Below are positions 1 to 7,417 of a stretch of DNA of 11,832 nt, one piece after another. The position numbers were made by a program, and so were the translations under genes. The stretch covers positions 1 to 11,832 of the forward strand of contig JAJRYW010000181.1 of assembly GCA_024275555.1 (NCBI GenBank), given 5' to 3'. The notes below the pieces were generated by a model. The model worked only from the letters and a program-made list of their open reading frames with translations, was not told the DNA's origin and made no database searches. Each line of letters starts with the position of its first letter. Within the stretch, counting starts at the first letter, position 1. This DNA is from Calditrichota bacterium. GTDB taxonomy: Bacteria > Calditrichota > Calditrichia > RBG-13-44-9 > J075.

Positions 1-2150
1 TGGATGGGCACTTTGTCCTGGTGAATGGTACTCCGAAAAACGTCGCCGCTGTCCATGCCAATGGCAATTCCTCCCGGGCTTAACAGGATCGAACGCTGAT
101 CTTGAGTATGATGCACCAACAGCGGATTATGACCGGCGCGGGCAAAAGTGAGTTCGCGCTTTTTCAAATCAAAATCTCCATAAAGCAGGCTGATGAAGAC
201 GTTGCGGGGGGAGTTTTCATAAAAAATCTGATTGGTTTCGGTGAGGATCGTCGCCGGGTCTTTCACTTGCCGGGAGAGAGTTTTGATGATCCCCTTGGTC
301 ATAGTCATGTAAAAAGCGGCCGAAACCCCTTTGCCGGAGACATCCCCCACCAGCACCCGCAGGTGATCTTCCTCGGGGATAAAATCATAATAATCTCCCC
401 CAACTTCCATGGCCGGCTGGCAATAGCAGGCAATTTCCAGGCCCGGGTAGTCCGGCGCTTTTTCCGGTAAAAATTTAAACTGGATACTCCGGGCAATTTC
501 CAGTTCTTTTTTGATCCGTTCCCGCTCGGCAATCCGGCTGACATATTCCGGCACATAGTCGGCAAAATCGGCGGCGCGGGCGCGGCTGCGATAGGCAACC
601 AACCCGGCCATAAAAATGGCCAGGCACAGGGCCAGGTAGGCGCCCATCTGCAAATAGAGGCTTTCCAGGCTGCCCACCCCGCTGAATAATTCCCTGGCTA
701 AAAAGAGCATCGACACGGCCAGGAAAACCGAAAGTGAATTGGCGCGACGAAGCGTCCAGGCAATGCCCGCGGCAACCGGCAAGGTCAGGACAAAGGAGAG
801 GTAACTGGGACGCAGGAAAAAAAGATGCAAGCCGGAGAACTCGATCACCAGGGTAAGAATGATCAGGGTCAGCCATTTTTTAGGCAGGCGCGAGGCAATC
901 CAGGCCAGCGGGAAGTACAGGATCAGCAGCGAGGTCCACAGGGCATAGATCATATTGCCGGGGATGAGCGCCAGGCCGCCGTACCAACTGTCCATCCACC
1001 AGAGATTGTCGGAATCGATTTCTATATAGCCCAGGGAGTTGTGTTGGATCAGGGCAAACAAGAGGCAGTAAACCAGCACTACCGGACCGATCATCGCCAG
1101 GGAACGGAGCAGTTCCACCCCCACCTCATGCACCCGGAACCGGCGGCGGCGGAGCAGGTCGATCTCGCGCATTTTCTCCGGAAAACTCTCCCGCAGCAGC
1201 GATTCCACCACGGCATAGGCCAGGAAAAGGCCCACGCCGCCAAAGAGCCCGGTAAAAAATCCGCCCAGGAGCACTCCCAGCCAATCCGACCAGGCGGCAA
1301 CCATAACATTCACACCGATGATCACTCCACCAGCGACGCCCACCCAACGGGCTGTGCGGAATTCCAGCTCATCGTGACGGAGCCTCCGCAGGAAAATGAC
1401 CAGCAGCAAGAGCAACTCGGCAAGCCAAAACACCACCGTGGCAATCTCGAAACCGGTGTTCCAGCGGTCTTCCGCCTTGGGGAACTGAAACTTCTTCGGG
1501 TTGATTTCCAACTGCTGTTCAAAACTGTTTAACTGCCCGGCTTTAATCGAGACCGAATAGCGGGTCAGCAAACTATCGGACCACCCGGAGGGCGAGCTAT
1601 AGTCAAAGGTGTAGGTTTGTACGCCGGCGTCATTGCTGATCTCGTTTCCGGTCTCGGTCAACAGCGTGGAATCCAGCCCGCGCCGGAAGAGGAACTGCTG
1701 CGACATCCGCCGGGCCTCCGCCTGGGAAATATGCAGGGTATCATCCTCCTGATCCATCCGGGTAAAGCCGCGTATCTGCCCCTGGCCGTTTACCAGGACT
1801 TCAACTTTGCGTACTTTTTTGCTGGCGATCACCTGCCCCACATTCAGCCAGGTAAAACGAACCCGCAGCAACTCCGGGCCGATGACTTTTATGCTATCCG
1901 GCAAATAAAGCTGAACAAAATGGTAGACTTTTTTGTTCAGCTTTTCTTTTTGTTGCGAGTTGAGCGAGTCGGTTTGCATGTGCTGGTCGCGGAGGAATTG
2001 TTCAGCGGTGCGGCGCAGTTGCTGCTCCTCTACCGCTACCCGCAGCGGCTGGTGGAAGGTCAGGGTTGGGAATATCCCCAATGCGATCACCAGGGCCGCC
2101 AGGCCGAGTACGGCCAAAAGCGGCGGCGATAATTTTGCGTAGCGAGGCAT
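1..2150 (-). CDS. Membrane-anchored SpoIIE/RsbU-type PP2C serine phosphatase (3' end cut by window edge)
   Basis: Reading the minus strand from an ATG at 2150 gives 716 codons with no stop before the window edge, so the C-terminus is missing. Residues ~11-29 form a first membrane segment, followed by ~200 soluble, presumably extracytoplasmic residues. A multi-spanning block (~233-522, about nine hydrophobic segments) leads into a charged linker (~535-555). The catalytic SpoIIE domain starts near FLPEKAP (~558), then VGGDYYDF (~583-590), GDVSGKG (~602-608) and ARAGHNPLL (~668). Asp586 and Asp603 match the metal-binding aspartates of PP2C enzymes; the last conserved Asp block lies off the window. 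Known members dephosphorylate STAS anti-anti-sigma factors in partner-switching signalling. The soluble N-terminal part probably senses an envelope signal (inference). No STAS protein or anti-sigma kinase is visible here. No clear Shine-Dalgarno precedes the ATG; it lies 127 bp after the methyltransferase gene. Confidence 0.9.
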   Translation of the reverse strand, partial: MPRYAKLSPPLLAVLGLAALVIALGIFPTLTFHQPLRVAVEEQQLRRTAEQFLRDQHMQTDSLNSQQKEKLNKKVYHFVQLYLPDSIKVIGPELLRVRFTWLNVGQVIASKKVRKVEVLVNGQGQIRGFTRMDQEDDTLHISQAEARRMSQQFLFRRGLDSTLLTETGNEISNDAGVQTYTFDYSSPSGWSDSLLTRYSVSIKAGQLNSFEQQLEINPKKFQFPKAEDRWNTGFEIATVVFWLAELLLLLVIFLRRLRHDELEFRTARWVGVAGGVIIGVNVMVAAWSDWLGVLLGGFFTGLFGGVGLFLAYAVVESLLRESFPEKMREIDLLRRRRFRVHEVGVELLRSLAMIGPVVLVYCLLFALIQHNSLGYIEIDSDNLWWMDSWYGGLALIPGNMIYALWTSLLILYFPLAWIASRLPKKWLTLIILTLVIEFSGLHLFFLRPSYLSFVLTLPVAAGIAWTLRRANSLSVFLAVSMLFLARELFSGVGSLESLYLQMGAYLALCLAIFMAGLVAYRSRARAADFADYVPEYVSRIAERERIKKELEIARSIQFKFLPEKAPDYPGLEIACYCQPAMEVGGDYYDFIPEEDHLRVLVGDVSGKGVSAAFYMTMTKGIIKTLSRQVKDPATILTETNQIFYENSPRNVFISLLYGDFDLKKRELTFARAGHNPLLVHHTQDQRSILLSPGGIAIGMDSGDVFRSTIHQDKVPI

Positions 2151-2277
2151 GGCTGAAATTACCACTTTTCAATTAGATATAAAAGAGCTTGAGAAAGATA
2201 TCGCAGAAAAAATCAAAAAGTTTTGCTCCACTCCCATACTTCAGCGGCAGGAGACCGTAAATCCCCCCTGTGCGCCC

Positions 2278-3156
2278 TTACTTGATTCCCAGAGCCCCCT
2301 GGTAGCAGCGCAATGCTTTGCGGAAGCCGCTCTTTTTCAGGCGGGCAATGGTTTGCTCCGGCAGGCTCCGCCCCTTCTGTTGGTGGGGATTGCCGGTGTA
2401 ATGGTAGATCCGCCCGCCCGCCGGCAAAACCCGGCAGCATTCCCGGTAAAACGATTCGGTGTAAAGCTCCGGGGCCAGGGAAAAACGGGGCGGGTCGTGC
2501 AGAATTCCTCCCAGGGACTTGTCCGGCAACGTGCGGATAAACTCCGCCGCGTCCGCCTGATGACAAACAATCCCGGGGTTTTGCCATAATTCCCTGCTCC
2601 AGGGGTTTTCCCGGCAAAACCCGATCATGTTCCGGTCTACTTCGCAGACCAGCACGCGTTTTACGCCCGGTTGCGCCGCTAACGCCCGGGCAGTGTAAGC
2701 CAATCCGCAGCAGGTATCCAGCACATGGCCATGCACCCGGCCCAGGGCGCTCAGCTTGCGGCGGGTGTCCAGGGCCGGATAGCCGTCTTTGGTAACGTGC
2801 ATCTTAATTCCGTTGATTTCCACCGTGGGCGGCGCGCCTTCGGCAACAAAGATCATCTTATAAAATTTGTTCCGGGGTTCATCAAAACGCTGCCATTTCT
2901 GCCAGGCGTTCTCCCGGCAGATCAGGATAGTGCGCGCATCGGCGACGGCGAGCAGTTCCGGCCCGGGCAGGGGGAGTTTTATCGAGTTGCTTAAGACAAT
3001 CATCCCCCGCTCTATTTCCACTTCCTGCCGGGTGCGACCGAGATCGAGCGATAGCTCCAGGCGAGCCGGGGCAGACGGGAGCACGCTCAATTGCCGAAGT
3101 TGCGGCGGAGCGAGAAAATAGTATTCGGGCATGATGTTGATAAGTTGGCTGACCAT
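2278..3156 (-). CDS. SAM-dependent methyltransferase of the archaeal COG2521 type
   Basis: Encodes a soluble 292-residue protein from the ATG at 3156. The N-terminal half (~1-120) opens with EYYFLAPPQL. The C-terminal half is a Rossmann methyltransferase: motif I is DTCCGLAYTA (~147-156), an acidic residue follows at CEVDRN (~171-176), the active-site-like motif is ILHDPPRFS (~218-226), and GRIYHYTGNP (~248-257) comes near the end. This combination is what I recall from COG2521, proteins annotated as predicted archaeal methyltransferases. The DPPRF motif resembles the NPPY/DPPY motifs of enzymes methylating nucleobases or amino groups, so an RNA or protein substrate is possible but not shown. 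The start is uncertain: ATG at 3132 (284 residues) is equally plausible, neither has a good ribosome site, and the frame extends to a TTG at 3219 overlapping hutH. It follows hutH by 34 bp. Confidence 0.82.
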   Translation of the reverse strand: MVSQLINIMPEYYFLAPPQLRQLSVLPSAPARLELSLDLGRTRQEVEIERGMIVLSNSIKLPLPGPELLAVADARTILICRENAWQKWQRFDEPRNKFYKMIFVAEGAPPTVEINGIKMHVTKDGYPALDTRRKLSALGRVHGHVLDTCCGLAYTARALAAQPGVKRVLVCEVDRNMIGFCRENPWSRELWQNPGIVCHQADAAEFIRTLPDKSLGGILHDPPRFSLAPELYTESFYRECCRVLPAGGRIYHYTGNPHQQKGRSLPEQTIARLKKSGFRKALRCYQGALGIK

Positions 3157-3190
3157 AACATTGGTTTTGAGCGAACCGGCCGAATCGTTT

Positions 3191-4810
3191 TTAATGCAAC
3201 GGTCCCACGGCTGCTTCAACCGCTTCCAGCAGTTGGCAGTTCTTCACCAGTTGATGACCCTGTTCGATATCCAGGTAGATGGGCCGGTCGGCGCTTACAT
3301 AATCCACATGTTCGCGGAGTTTCCGGAAGGCCGCAACGGTTCCCCGGCCCAGCAACTGCTCCGCCTCTTTTTTATCGCCATGGTACTTTTGCAGCCTCAT
3401 ATCCAGCCCTTGTGCAGCATAAATCAGTTCAATTGCTATAATTTTCTGTACATTTTCCAGGATGTGGAGCGCTTTGCGCCCGGCCACCGGGGCCATACTG
3501 ACATGGTCTTCCTGGTTTTCGCAGGAGGGGATCGAATCGATACTGGCCGGGTGGGCAAAGGACTTATTCTCGGAGACCAGCGAGGCGGCGGTGTACTGGG
3601 CGATCATCAGCCCGCTCTCCAGGCCGGGCCGGTCGATCAGGAAGGAGGGCAATCCGCCGTTGAGATTGTGGTCGGAGAGCCGGAAGATGCGCCGCTCGGC
3701 GATATTGCCGACTTCACAGAGCACAATGCTCAGGAAATCCGCTCCAAAGGCAATCGGCTGGGCGTGGAAATTCCCCCCGGAAACCGCTTTATTGGTTTCA
3801 TCCAACTCCGGAAAGATAACCGGGTTATCGGTGGTGGCGTTCATTTCCACTTCGACCACCCGCTCCAGGTGGCTGAGGGTATCCCGCACGCCGGCCAGCA
3901 CCTGGGGATGGCAGCGCAGGCTGTAGGCGTCCTGCACTTTGGAGTTTTGCCTATCCAGCAATTTGCTCCCCGCGGTAAGGCGACGAATATTCTCTGCGGT
4001 TTGCAACTGGCCGGGATGGGGCCGCAGTTGATGCAGTTCTTCCCGGAAGGCCGCCGAGATGCCGTGCAGCGCTTCCAGGGACATCGCCATAGCAATATCG
4101 GCCATTTTGACTAATTTCCGGGCGTCGTACAGCGCCAGGGCAAGCAGCGCCGTGGAAACCTGGGTGCCGTTGTTCAAGGCCAGCCCTTCTTTGGCTTGCA
4201 GCACCACCCGCCCGATTCCGGCTTTCTGCATCGCCTCTTTCCCGCTCATCAAAATCATGCGTTCCGGATTCTCCGGATCGACCAGGTAAGCTTTGCCGCT
4301 CTGCTCTTCGGGATCGCCGACTTTGGGGCGGCTGAGCACCAGGGCCAGGTGCGACAGCGGCGCCAGATCGCCGCTGGCCCCCAGCGAACCTTGCCGGGGA
4401 ATCCAGGGAACCACCCCTTTTTCCAGCATTTGCAGCAGGGTTTTTACCACCTCGATGCGAATTCCGGAATAGCCGTTTACCAGGGTGTTGGCGCGCAGCA
4501 GCATCGCCGCCCTGACAATCTCCGGATCAAGGGGATCCCCGGCCCCCGCCGAGTGACTGACAATCAAATTGCGCTGCAACTCCTCCAGCTTTGCCGGGGG
4601 GATAGAGACCGTGGCCTTGGAGCCGAAACCGGTGTTCACGCCGTAGACCACCGGCTCCCCGCTCTTCTCGACCTGCTCCACCCAATTGCGGCTTTGCTGC
4701 ATCCGCTCGATCGAGCGCCCGGAGATATCAATTTTTACAGGGTGATGTCGAGCAACCTGAACCAGTTGCTCTAAAGAGAGGTGTTTTCCGTCTAAAACAA
4801 TCGTCTTCAT
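3191..4810 (-). CDS. hutH: Histidine ammonia-lyase (histidase)
   Basis: Encodes 539 residues of the aromatic amino acid lyase family, which deaminates histidine to urocanate using the self-formed MIO cofactor. The MIO triad Ala-Ser-Gly is at 145-147 within GSLGASGDLAPL. Tyr56 in YGVNTGFG matches the catalytic tyrosine. NNGTQ (213-217), SLRCHPQV (297-304), SGGNFHAQP (344-352) and NQEDHVSMAP (432-441) are all present. His86 in VSHSAG and Glu434 in NQEDH are the residues expected of histidases rather than phenylalanine or tyrosine lyases. I chose the ATG at 4810 because homology begins there (MKTIVLDGKHLSL); ATG at 4816 is also possible. The frame stays open to a TTG at 4894, but those extra residues are not family-like. 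It is ~30 residues longer than the classical Pseudomonas enzyme. hutU, hutI and hutG are absent from the window, so it could act outside the usual hut operon. Confidence 0.95.
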   Translation of the reverse strand: MKTIVLDGKHLSLEQLVQVARHHPVKIDISGRSIERMQQSRNWVEQVEKSGEPVVYGVNTGFGSKATVSIPPAKLEELQRNLIVSHSAGAGDPLDPEIVRAAMLLRANTLVNGYSGIRIEVVKTLLQMLEKGVVPWIPRQGSLGASGDLAPLSHLALVLSRPKVGDPEEQSGKAYLVDPENPERMILMSGKEAMQKAGIGRVVLQAKEGLALNNGTQVSTALLALALYDARKLVKMADIAMAMSLEALHGISAAFREELHQLRPHPGQLQTAENIRRLTAGSKLLDRQNSKVQDAYSLRCHPQVLAGVRDTLSHLERVVEVEMNATTDNPVIFPELDETNKAVSGGNFHAQPIAFGADFLSIVLCEVGNIAERRIFRLSDHNLNGGLPSFLIDRPGLESGLMIAQYTAASLVSENKSFAHPASIDSIPSCENQEDHVSMAPVAGRKALHILENVQKIIAIELIYAAQGLDMRLQKYHGDKKEAEQLLGRGTVAAFRKLREHVDYVSADRPIYLDIEQGHQLVKNCQLLEAVEAAVGPLH

Positions 4811-4894
4811 TTCCATAGGCGCTGCTAAGACCTCCATCGCTTTACTGCTTAAAGGATCGGAATTTAGTGTTGTCGAATAAGCAAAGGAAACCAA

Positions 4895-4929
4895 TAAAAA
4901 AAAGCCTGCCGGAAACCAGCAGGCTTTTT
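4895..4929 (-). terminator. Rho-independent terminator after tRNA-Pro(CGG)
   Basis: A 7-bp perfect stem (4903-4909 with 4919-4925, AGCCTGC/GCAGGCT) with a 9-nt loop is followed on the minus strand by a run of eight T. It begins a few bases after the tRNA 3' end and precedes hutH, so it separates the tRNA transcript from hutH. An A/T run also flanks the other side, so it could act in both directions. Confidence 0.85.
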
Positions 4930-4934
4930 GAGCG

Positions 4935-5008
4935 TCGGGGCGAGAAGATTCGAACTTCCGACCTCACGGTCCCGAACCGTGCGCGCTACCAGGCTGCGCT
5001 ACGCCCCG
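4935..5008 (-). tRNA. tRNA-Pro, anticodon CGG
   Basis: 74 nt fold as a full cloverleaf on the minus strand. The acceptor CGGGGCG pairs with CGCCCCG (discriminator A), and the D arm is GCGCAGCCTGGTAGCGC. The anticodon stem CACGG/CCGTG encloses loop TTCGGGA with anticodon CGG, which reads CCG. The T arm contains GTTCGAATC. The 3' CCA is not encoded (the next bases are CGC), so it must be added by CCA-adding enzyme. It has its own promoter and terminator. A second proline tRNA (GGG) lies at 7223-7297. Confidence 0.97.
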
Positions 5009-5025
5009 ATTAAAAAGCGGTGGTG

Positions 5026-5054
5026 AATATATATACTTTTGAATCCATTTCCAA
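5026..5054 (-). promoter_or_regulatory. Sigma70-like promoter of tRNA-Pro(CGG)
   Basis: On the minus strand there is a -35 TTGGAA (5049-5054), a 17-bp spacer and a -10 TATATT (5026-5031). The -10 lies 17 nt before the tRNA 5' end, which gives a leader of roughly 10 nt. A run of ten T lies just upstream (about 5053-5062) and may help end transcription coming from yqaA, although no stem was found with it. Confidence 0.7.
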
Positions 5055-5131
5055 AAAAAAAATGTAATGTTCTGCTGCCTGACTTTGCCGGTCTATAGCT
5101 ATCTGTTATCATTCGATTTACACATCCGGGG

Positions 5132-5746
5132 CTACAGCAGATACTTCATCAGCACAAACCCGCCTACCAGCAGTACGGTAAAAGCAATAGCCAGCCAGTT
5201 AAAATACTTGTCGATAAAGCCTTTAATTTCCTCGCCGTATTTCCAGATCAAAGCGGCCACCAGGAAAAAGCGGGCCGACCGGCTTACGATAGACGCAAAA
5301 ATAAACATAAAAAAATTGATACTGAAGGCCCCGCCGGAGACGGTAAACACTTTATAAGGCAGCGGGGTAAATCCGGCCGTAAAGACCACCCAGAAATTCC
5401 ATTCATCATAAAGCGATTGCACCAGGTAGAAACGCTCCCGGGTAAAACCGGGCACATTGTTGAAGAAGAATTGCGCCAGGGCGGAAAACTCCGCCGGCCC
5501 GCTCCACCAGGCGTAATAACCAATCGCATATCCGAGCATCGCTCCGGTAACCGAGGCAATCGCACAGTATAATGCAAACCGGAAGGCTTTTTGGCGCGCC
5601 CCCAGAACCAGGGCAATCAGCAAAGGGTCCGGCGGTATGGGAAAAAAGGACGCCTCCGCAAAGGACAACACAAACAAAGCCGCCGGGCCATAAGGGGTTT
5701 CCGCCCAGTGTAATACCCAATCATACAGTTGTCGAACCCACTTCAT
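5132..5746 (-). CDS. YqaA-family inner membrane protein (VTT/DedA superfamily)
   Basis: Encodes 204 residues with about five hydrophobic segments (~19-50, 57-80, 117-130, 141-168, 183-202). The family signature is visible as EASFFPIPPDPLL (31-43) and as the re-entrant-loop-like segment GFTPLPYKVFTVSGGA (125-140), followed by a conserved arginine region SRSARF (155-160). This matches the YqaA branch (COG1238) of the VTT/DedA group. Some DedA proteins act in recycling undecaprenyl phosphate or moving other lipids; the role of YqaA proteins is not settled. The ATG at 5746 has a Shine-Dalgarno AAGGAG (5758-5763) about 11 nt upstream. It lies 24 bp after pcm and is probably the last gene of the GT2-pcm-yqaA transcript. 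If so, a GT2 enzyme acting on a polyprenyl-phosphate carrier and a lipid-handling protein would be co-expressed (inference). Confidence 0.9.
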   Translation of the reverse strand: MKWVRQLYDWVLHWAETPYGPAALFVLSFAEASFFPIPPDPLLIALVLGARQKAFRFALYCAIASVTGAMLGYAIGYYAWWSGPAEFSALAQFFFNNVPGFTRERFYLVQSLYDEWNFWVVFTAGFTPLPYKVFTVSGGAFSINFFMFIFASIVSRSARFFLVAALIWKYGEEIKGFIDKYFNWLAIAFTVLLVGGFVLMKYLL

Positions 5747-5770
5747 CGAAGAATCTGCTCCTTGTTTATA

Positions 5771-6409
5771 TTAAAAATCCCAACCTTCCCGGCCAATCAG
5801 CGGCACAAAGCTGCGGGAATAGCTTTTCAGTATATGCACTTTATTTTCTTTTTTTGTGATGACCAGCAGCTTTTGGTCGTTCTTTTCTCCAACCGGCGCA
5901 ATCATTTGCCCTCCTTCATGCAATTGATTGAAGAGCGGCTCGGGAATCTGCGGCGATGCGGCGGTAACCAGGATGCGGTCATAAGGGGCGTATTGCGTCC
6001 AACCCAGGGAGCCGTCGCCGATGCGCACCGCGATGGTGTAATAACCAAGGCGATCAAAAAGTTCCTGGGCGCGCCGGGCCAGGGCCGCGATCCGCTCGAT
6101 GCTATAGACTTTTACGCCCATCTCCGCCAGCACCGCGGCCTGGTAACCCGATCCGGTGCCGATTTCCAGCACTCGCTCCGTTCCGGTCAGTTCCAGGGTT
6201 TGGGTCATATACGCCACGGTGGTCGGATGAGAAATGGTTTGCCCGTTGCCGATTGGCAGCGATTTGCACTGGTAAGCCTGGTGTGCCATGGCCGGGTCGA
6301 CAAATAAATGCCGGGGAACCTTGCCCATAGCGGCCAGCACTTTTTTATCTTCGATGCCCGCCTTGATCAGGCATTCCTGCACCATTTCCTGCCGCCGTCT
6401 CTCAAACAT
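5771..6409 (-). CDS. pcm: Protein-L-isoaspartate O-methyltransferase
   Basis: Encodes 212 residues, the usual length for this cytosolic repair enzyme. It methylates L-isoaspartyl residues formed by ageing of Asn/Asp, starting their return to normal aspartyl. Typical motifs are all present: RHLFVDP (33-39), GNGQTISHPTTVAYM (54-68), the SAM-binding motif I VLEIGTGSGYQAA (80-92), RIGDGSLGW (129-137) and YDRILVTAASPQIPEPL (143-159). The C-terminus VPLIGREGW is also family-like. Its ATG at 6409 overlaps the stop of the glycosyltransferase by 8 bp, and the sequence GGAAGAGG about 10 nt upstream serves as ribosome site, so the two genes are probably translationally coupled. Confidence 0.97.
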   Translation of the reverse strand: MFERRRQEMVQECLIKAGIEDKKVLAAMGKVPRHLFVDPAMAHQAYQCKSLPIGNGQTISHPTTVAYMTQTLELTGTERVLEIGTGSGYQAAVLAEMGVKVYSIERIAALARRAQELFDRLGYYTIAVRIGDGSLGWTQYAPYDRILVTAASPQIPEPLFNQLHEGGQMIAPVGEKNDQKLLVITKKENKVHILKSYSRSFVPLIGREGWDF

Positions 6410-7139
6410 GCCCGAACATCCTCTTCCAGCCTAATCTCAGGATCAAAGAAACAAAATTCCAGGTGTCCGGCAGATTCCGAATCGCACTGGGGGCCTGGTT
6501 GTAGATCGTGGGGATCACAACCTCCTCAAACCGCGCTCCCGCCCAGCCGGCGCGGAGCAGGATTTCGCTTTCCAGGTGGAAACGCTCTTCCTGCAAGGGC
6601 AACTGCTCCAGCAATTTCATCCGGTAGAGCCGGAACCCGCACTGGCTGTCTGCCACCCTCCGGCCGATCATTACCGAGATGATTAACGATGTCAAACTAT
6701 TCGACAAAATCCGGTGGAAGGGCATCTGCCCGATTTTTCTGGGCCGGCAGCCATAGAGCACATCTGCCCCGGTGGTTTGATATTTCTCCACAAAGCGAGG
6801 TAAATCCCCGGGGCGGTGCTGCAAGTCCGAGTCCAGGGTAATGATGATCTCCGGTTGAGCCGGGGCCTGCCTGCGGAGGTATTGAAAGCCCTTCTTCAGT
6901 GCACTGCCTTTGCCCTGGTTATGCTCGTTCCGCAGCAGCCGCACCCGGAGCGATTCCGGAGAGGCAACCGCCAAATGCGGCAGGGAGCCGTCGTCGACAA
7001 CGATGATCTCGAACCGCCACGCCCGGAGATCCTGCAGCGCCTCAGCAACGCCGGGCAGCAAAACATCCAGGTAGCCCTGGCTGTTGTAGGCGGGAATAAG
7101 CACCACGCCGAATCGTTTACTTGTATGGTGTGTGGACAT
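6402..7139 (-). CDS. Family 2 glycosyltransferase, polyprenyl-phosphate sugar transferase-like
   Basis: Encodes a 245-residue GT-A fold enzyme. The nucleotide-sugar site shows VLIPAYNS (13-20), EIIVVDDGS (44-52) and NQGKGSALKKGF (74-85). The metal-binding DxD-type motif is TLDSDLQHRPGDL (101-113). The acceptor-side motif DSQCGFRLY is at 164-172. The layout is like dolichyl-/undecaprenyl-phosphate mannose or glucose synthases (DPM1/ALG5 type), but the short C-terminus ending KRMFGHV has no membrane anchor, so membrane contact would be peripheral. The sugar and acceptor cannot be read from sequence. It starts at the ATG at 7139, with no good Shine-Dalgarno directly upstream. The start is only 48 bp after the terminator hairpin of tRNA-Pro(GGG), so its promoter must be very close or it depends on readthrough. 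It is first in the cluster with pcm and yqaA. Confidence 0.92.
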   Translation of the reverse strand: MSTHHTSKRFGVVLIPAYNSQGYLDVLLPGVAEALQDLRAWRFEIIVVDDGSLPHLAVASPESLRVRLLRNEHNQGKGSALKKGFQYLRRQAPAQPEIIITLDSDLQHRPGDLPRFVEKYQTTGADVLYGCRPRKIGQMPFHRILSNSLTSLIISVMIGRRVADSQCGFRLYRMKLLEQLPLQEERFHLESEILLRAGWAGARFEEVVIPTIYNQAPSAIRNLPDTWNFVSLILRLGWKRMFGHV

Positions 7140-7187
7140 CTGCGCCGGGATTGTTGCCCCTGATCCTCTCTCAACATATCAAAATAC

Positions 7188-7219
7188 GAAAAGGGGAATC
7201 GAGAGCGATTCCCCTTTTC
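7188..7219 (-). terminator. Terminator hairpin after tRNA-Pro(GGG)
   Basis: A perfect 14-bp stem (7188-7201 with 7206-7219) with a 4-nt loop starts four bases after the tRNA 3' end. On the minus strand the descending arm ends CCCCTTTTC and is followed by GTATTTTG, giving a moderate U-rich tail. The stem itself begins with A and ends with T runs, so it could work in either direction. Confidence 0.8.
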
Positions 7220-7222
7220 CCG

Positions 7223-7297
7223 TCGGAGCGACTGGATTTGAACCAGCGACCCCTACCACCCCAAGGTAGTGCGCTATCCAGGCTGCGCCACGCTCCG
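7223..7297 (-). tRNA. tRNA-Pro, anticodon GGG
   Basis: 75 nt fold as a cloverleaf on the minus strand. The acceptor CGGAGCG pairs with CGCTCCG (discriminator A), and the D arm is GCGCAGCCTGGATAGCGC. The anticodon stem CTACC/GGTAG encloses loop TTGGGGT with anticodon GGG, which reads CCC and CCU. The T arm contains GGTTCAAATCC. The CCA end is not encoded. It is one base longer in the D loop than the CGG isoacceptor at 4935-5008. Confidence 0.97.
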
Positions 7298-7311
7298 ATA
7301 AAAGCGGCATG

Positions 7312-7340
7312 AATATAAAATAATGCACTTTGGAAATCAA
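7312..7340 (-). promoter_or_regulatory. Sigma70-like promoter of tRNA-Pro(GGG)
   Basis: On the minus strand there is a -35 TTGATT (7335-7340), a 17-bp spacer and a -10 TATATT (7312-7317), 14 nt before the tRNA 5' end. The -10 hexamer and the leader (CATGCCGCTTTTAT) closely resemble those of the CGG tRNA (CACCACCGCTTTTTAAT). Confidence 0.7.
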
Positions 7341-7417
7341 GTGTTTTGAATCTTGGCAGAGAATCATTAATTTCGGGTATTAACGCATCATCATATTTAC
7401 AATGAGCGATCGCCGGT

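Noticed and set aside
825..1532. Plus-strand open frame of 235 codons, rich in Gln/His/Pro
   Set aside because: It is antisense to the membrane domain of the SpoIIE-type phosphatase; the hydrophobic codons on the minus strand give Gln/Lys/Asn-rich shadows.
2149..2589. Plus-strand frame starting with an amphipathic, Lys/Glu-rich helix (IKELEKDIAEKIKKF)
   Set aside because: Only the first ~25 residues look protein-like; the rest is antisense to the methyltransferase, whose coding evidence is strong.
3131..4114. Long plus-strand open frame (327 codons)
   Set aside because: It lies antisense to hutH, which has complete family motifs; the plus-strand translation has no recognisable domain and is a by-product of codon bias.
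4811..4894. N-terminal extension of HutH
   Set aside because: It would begin with TTG immediately beside the tRNA terminator, and the added residues do not match the family, whose homology begins at MKTIVLDG.
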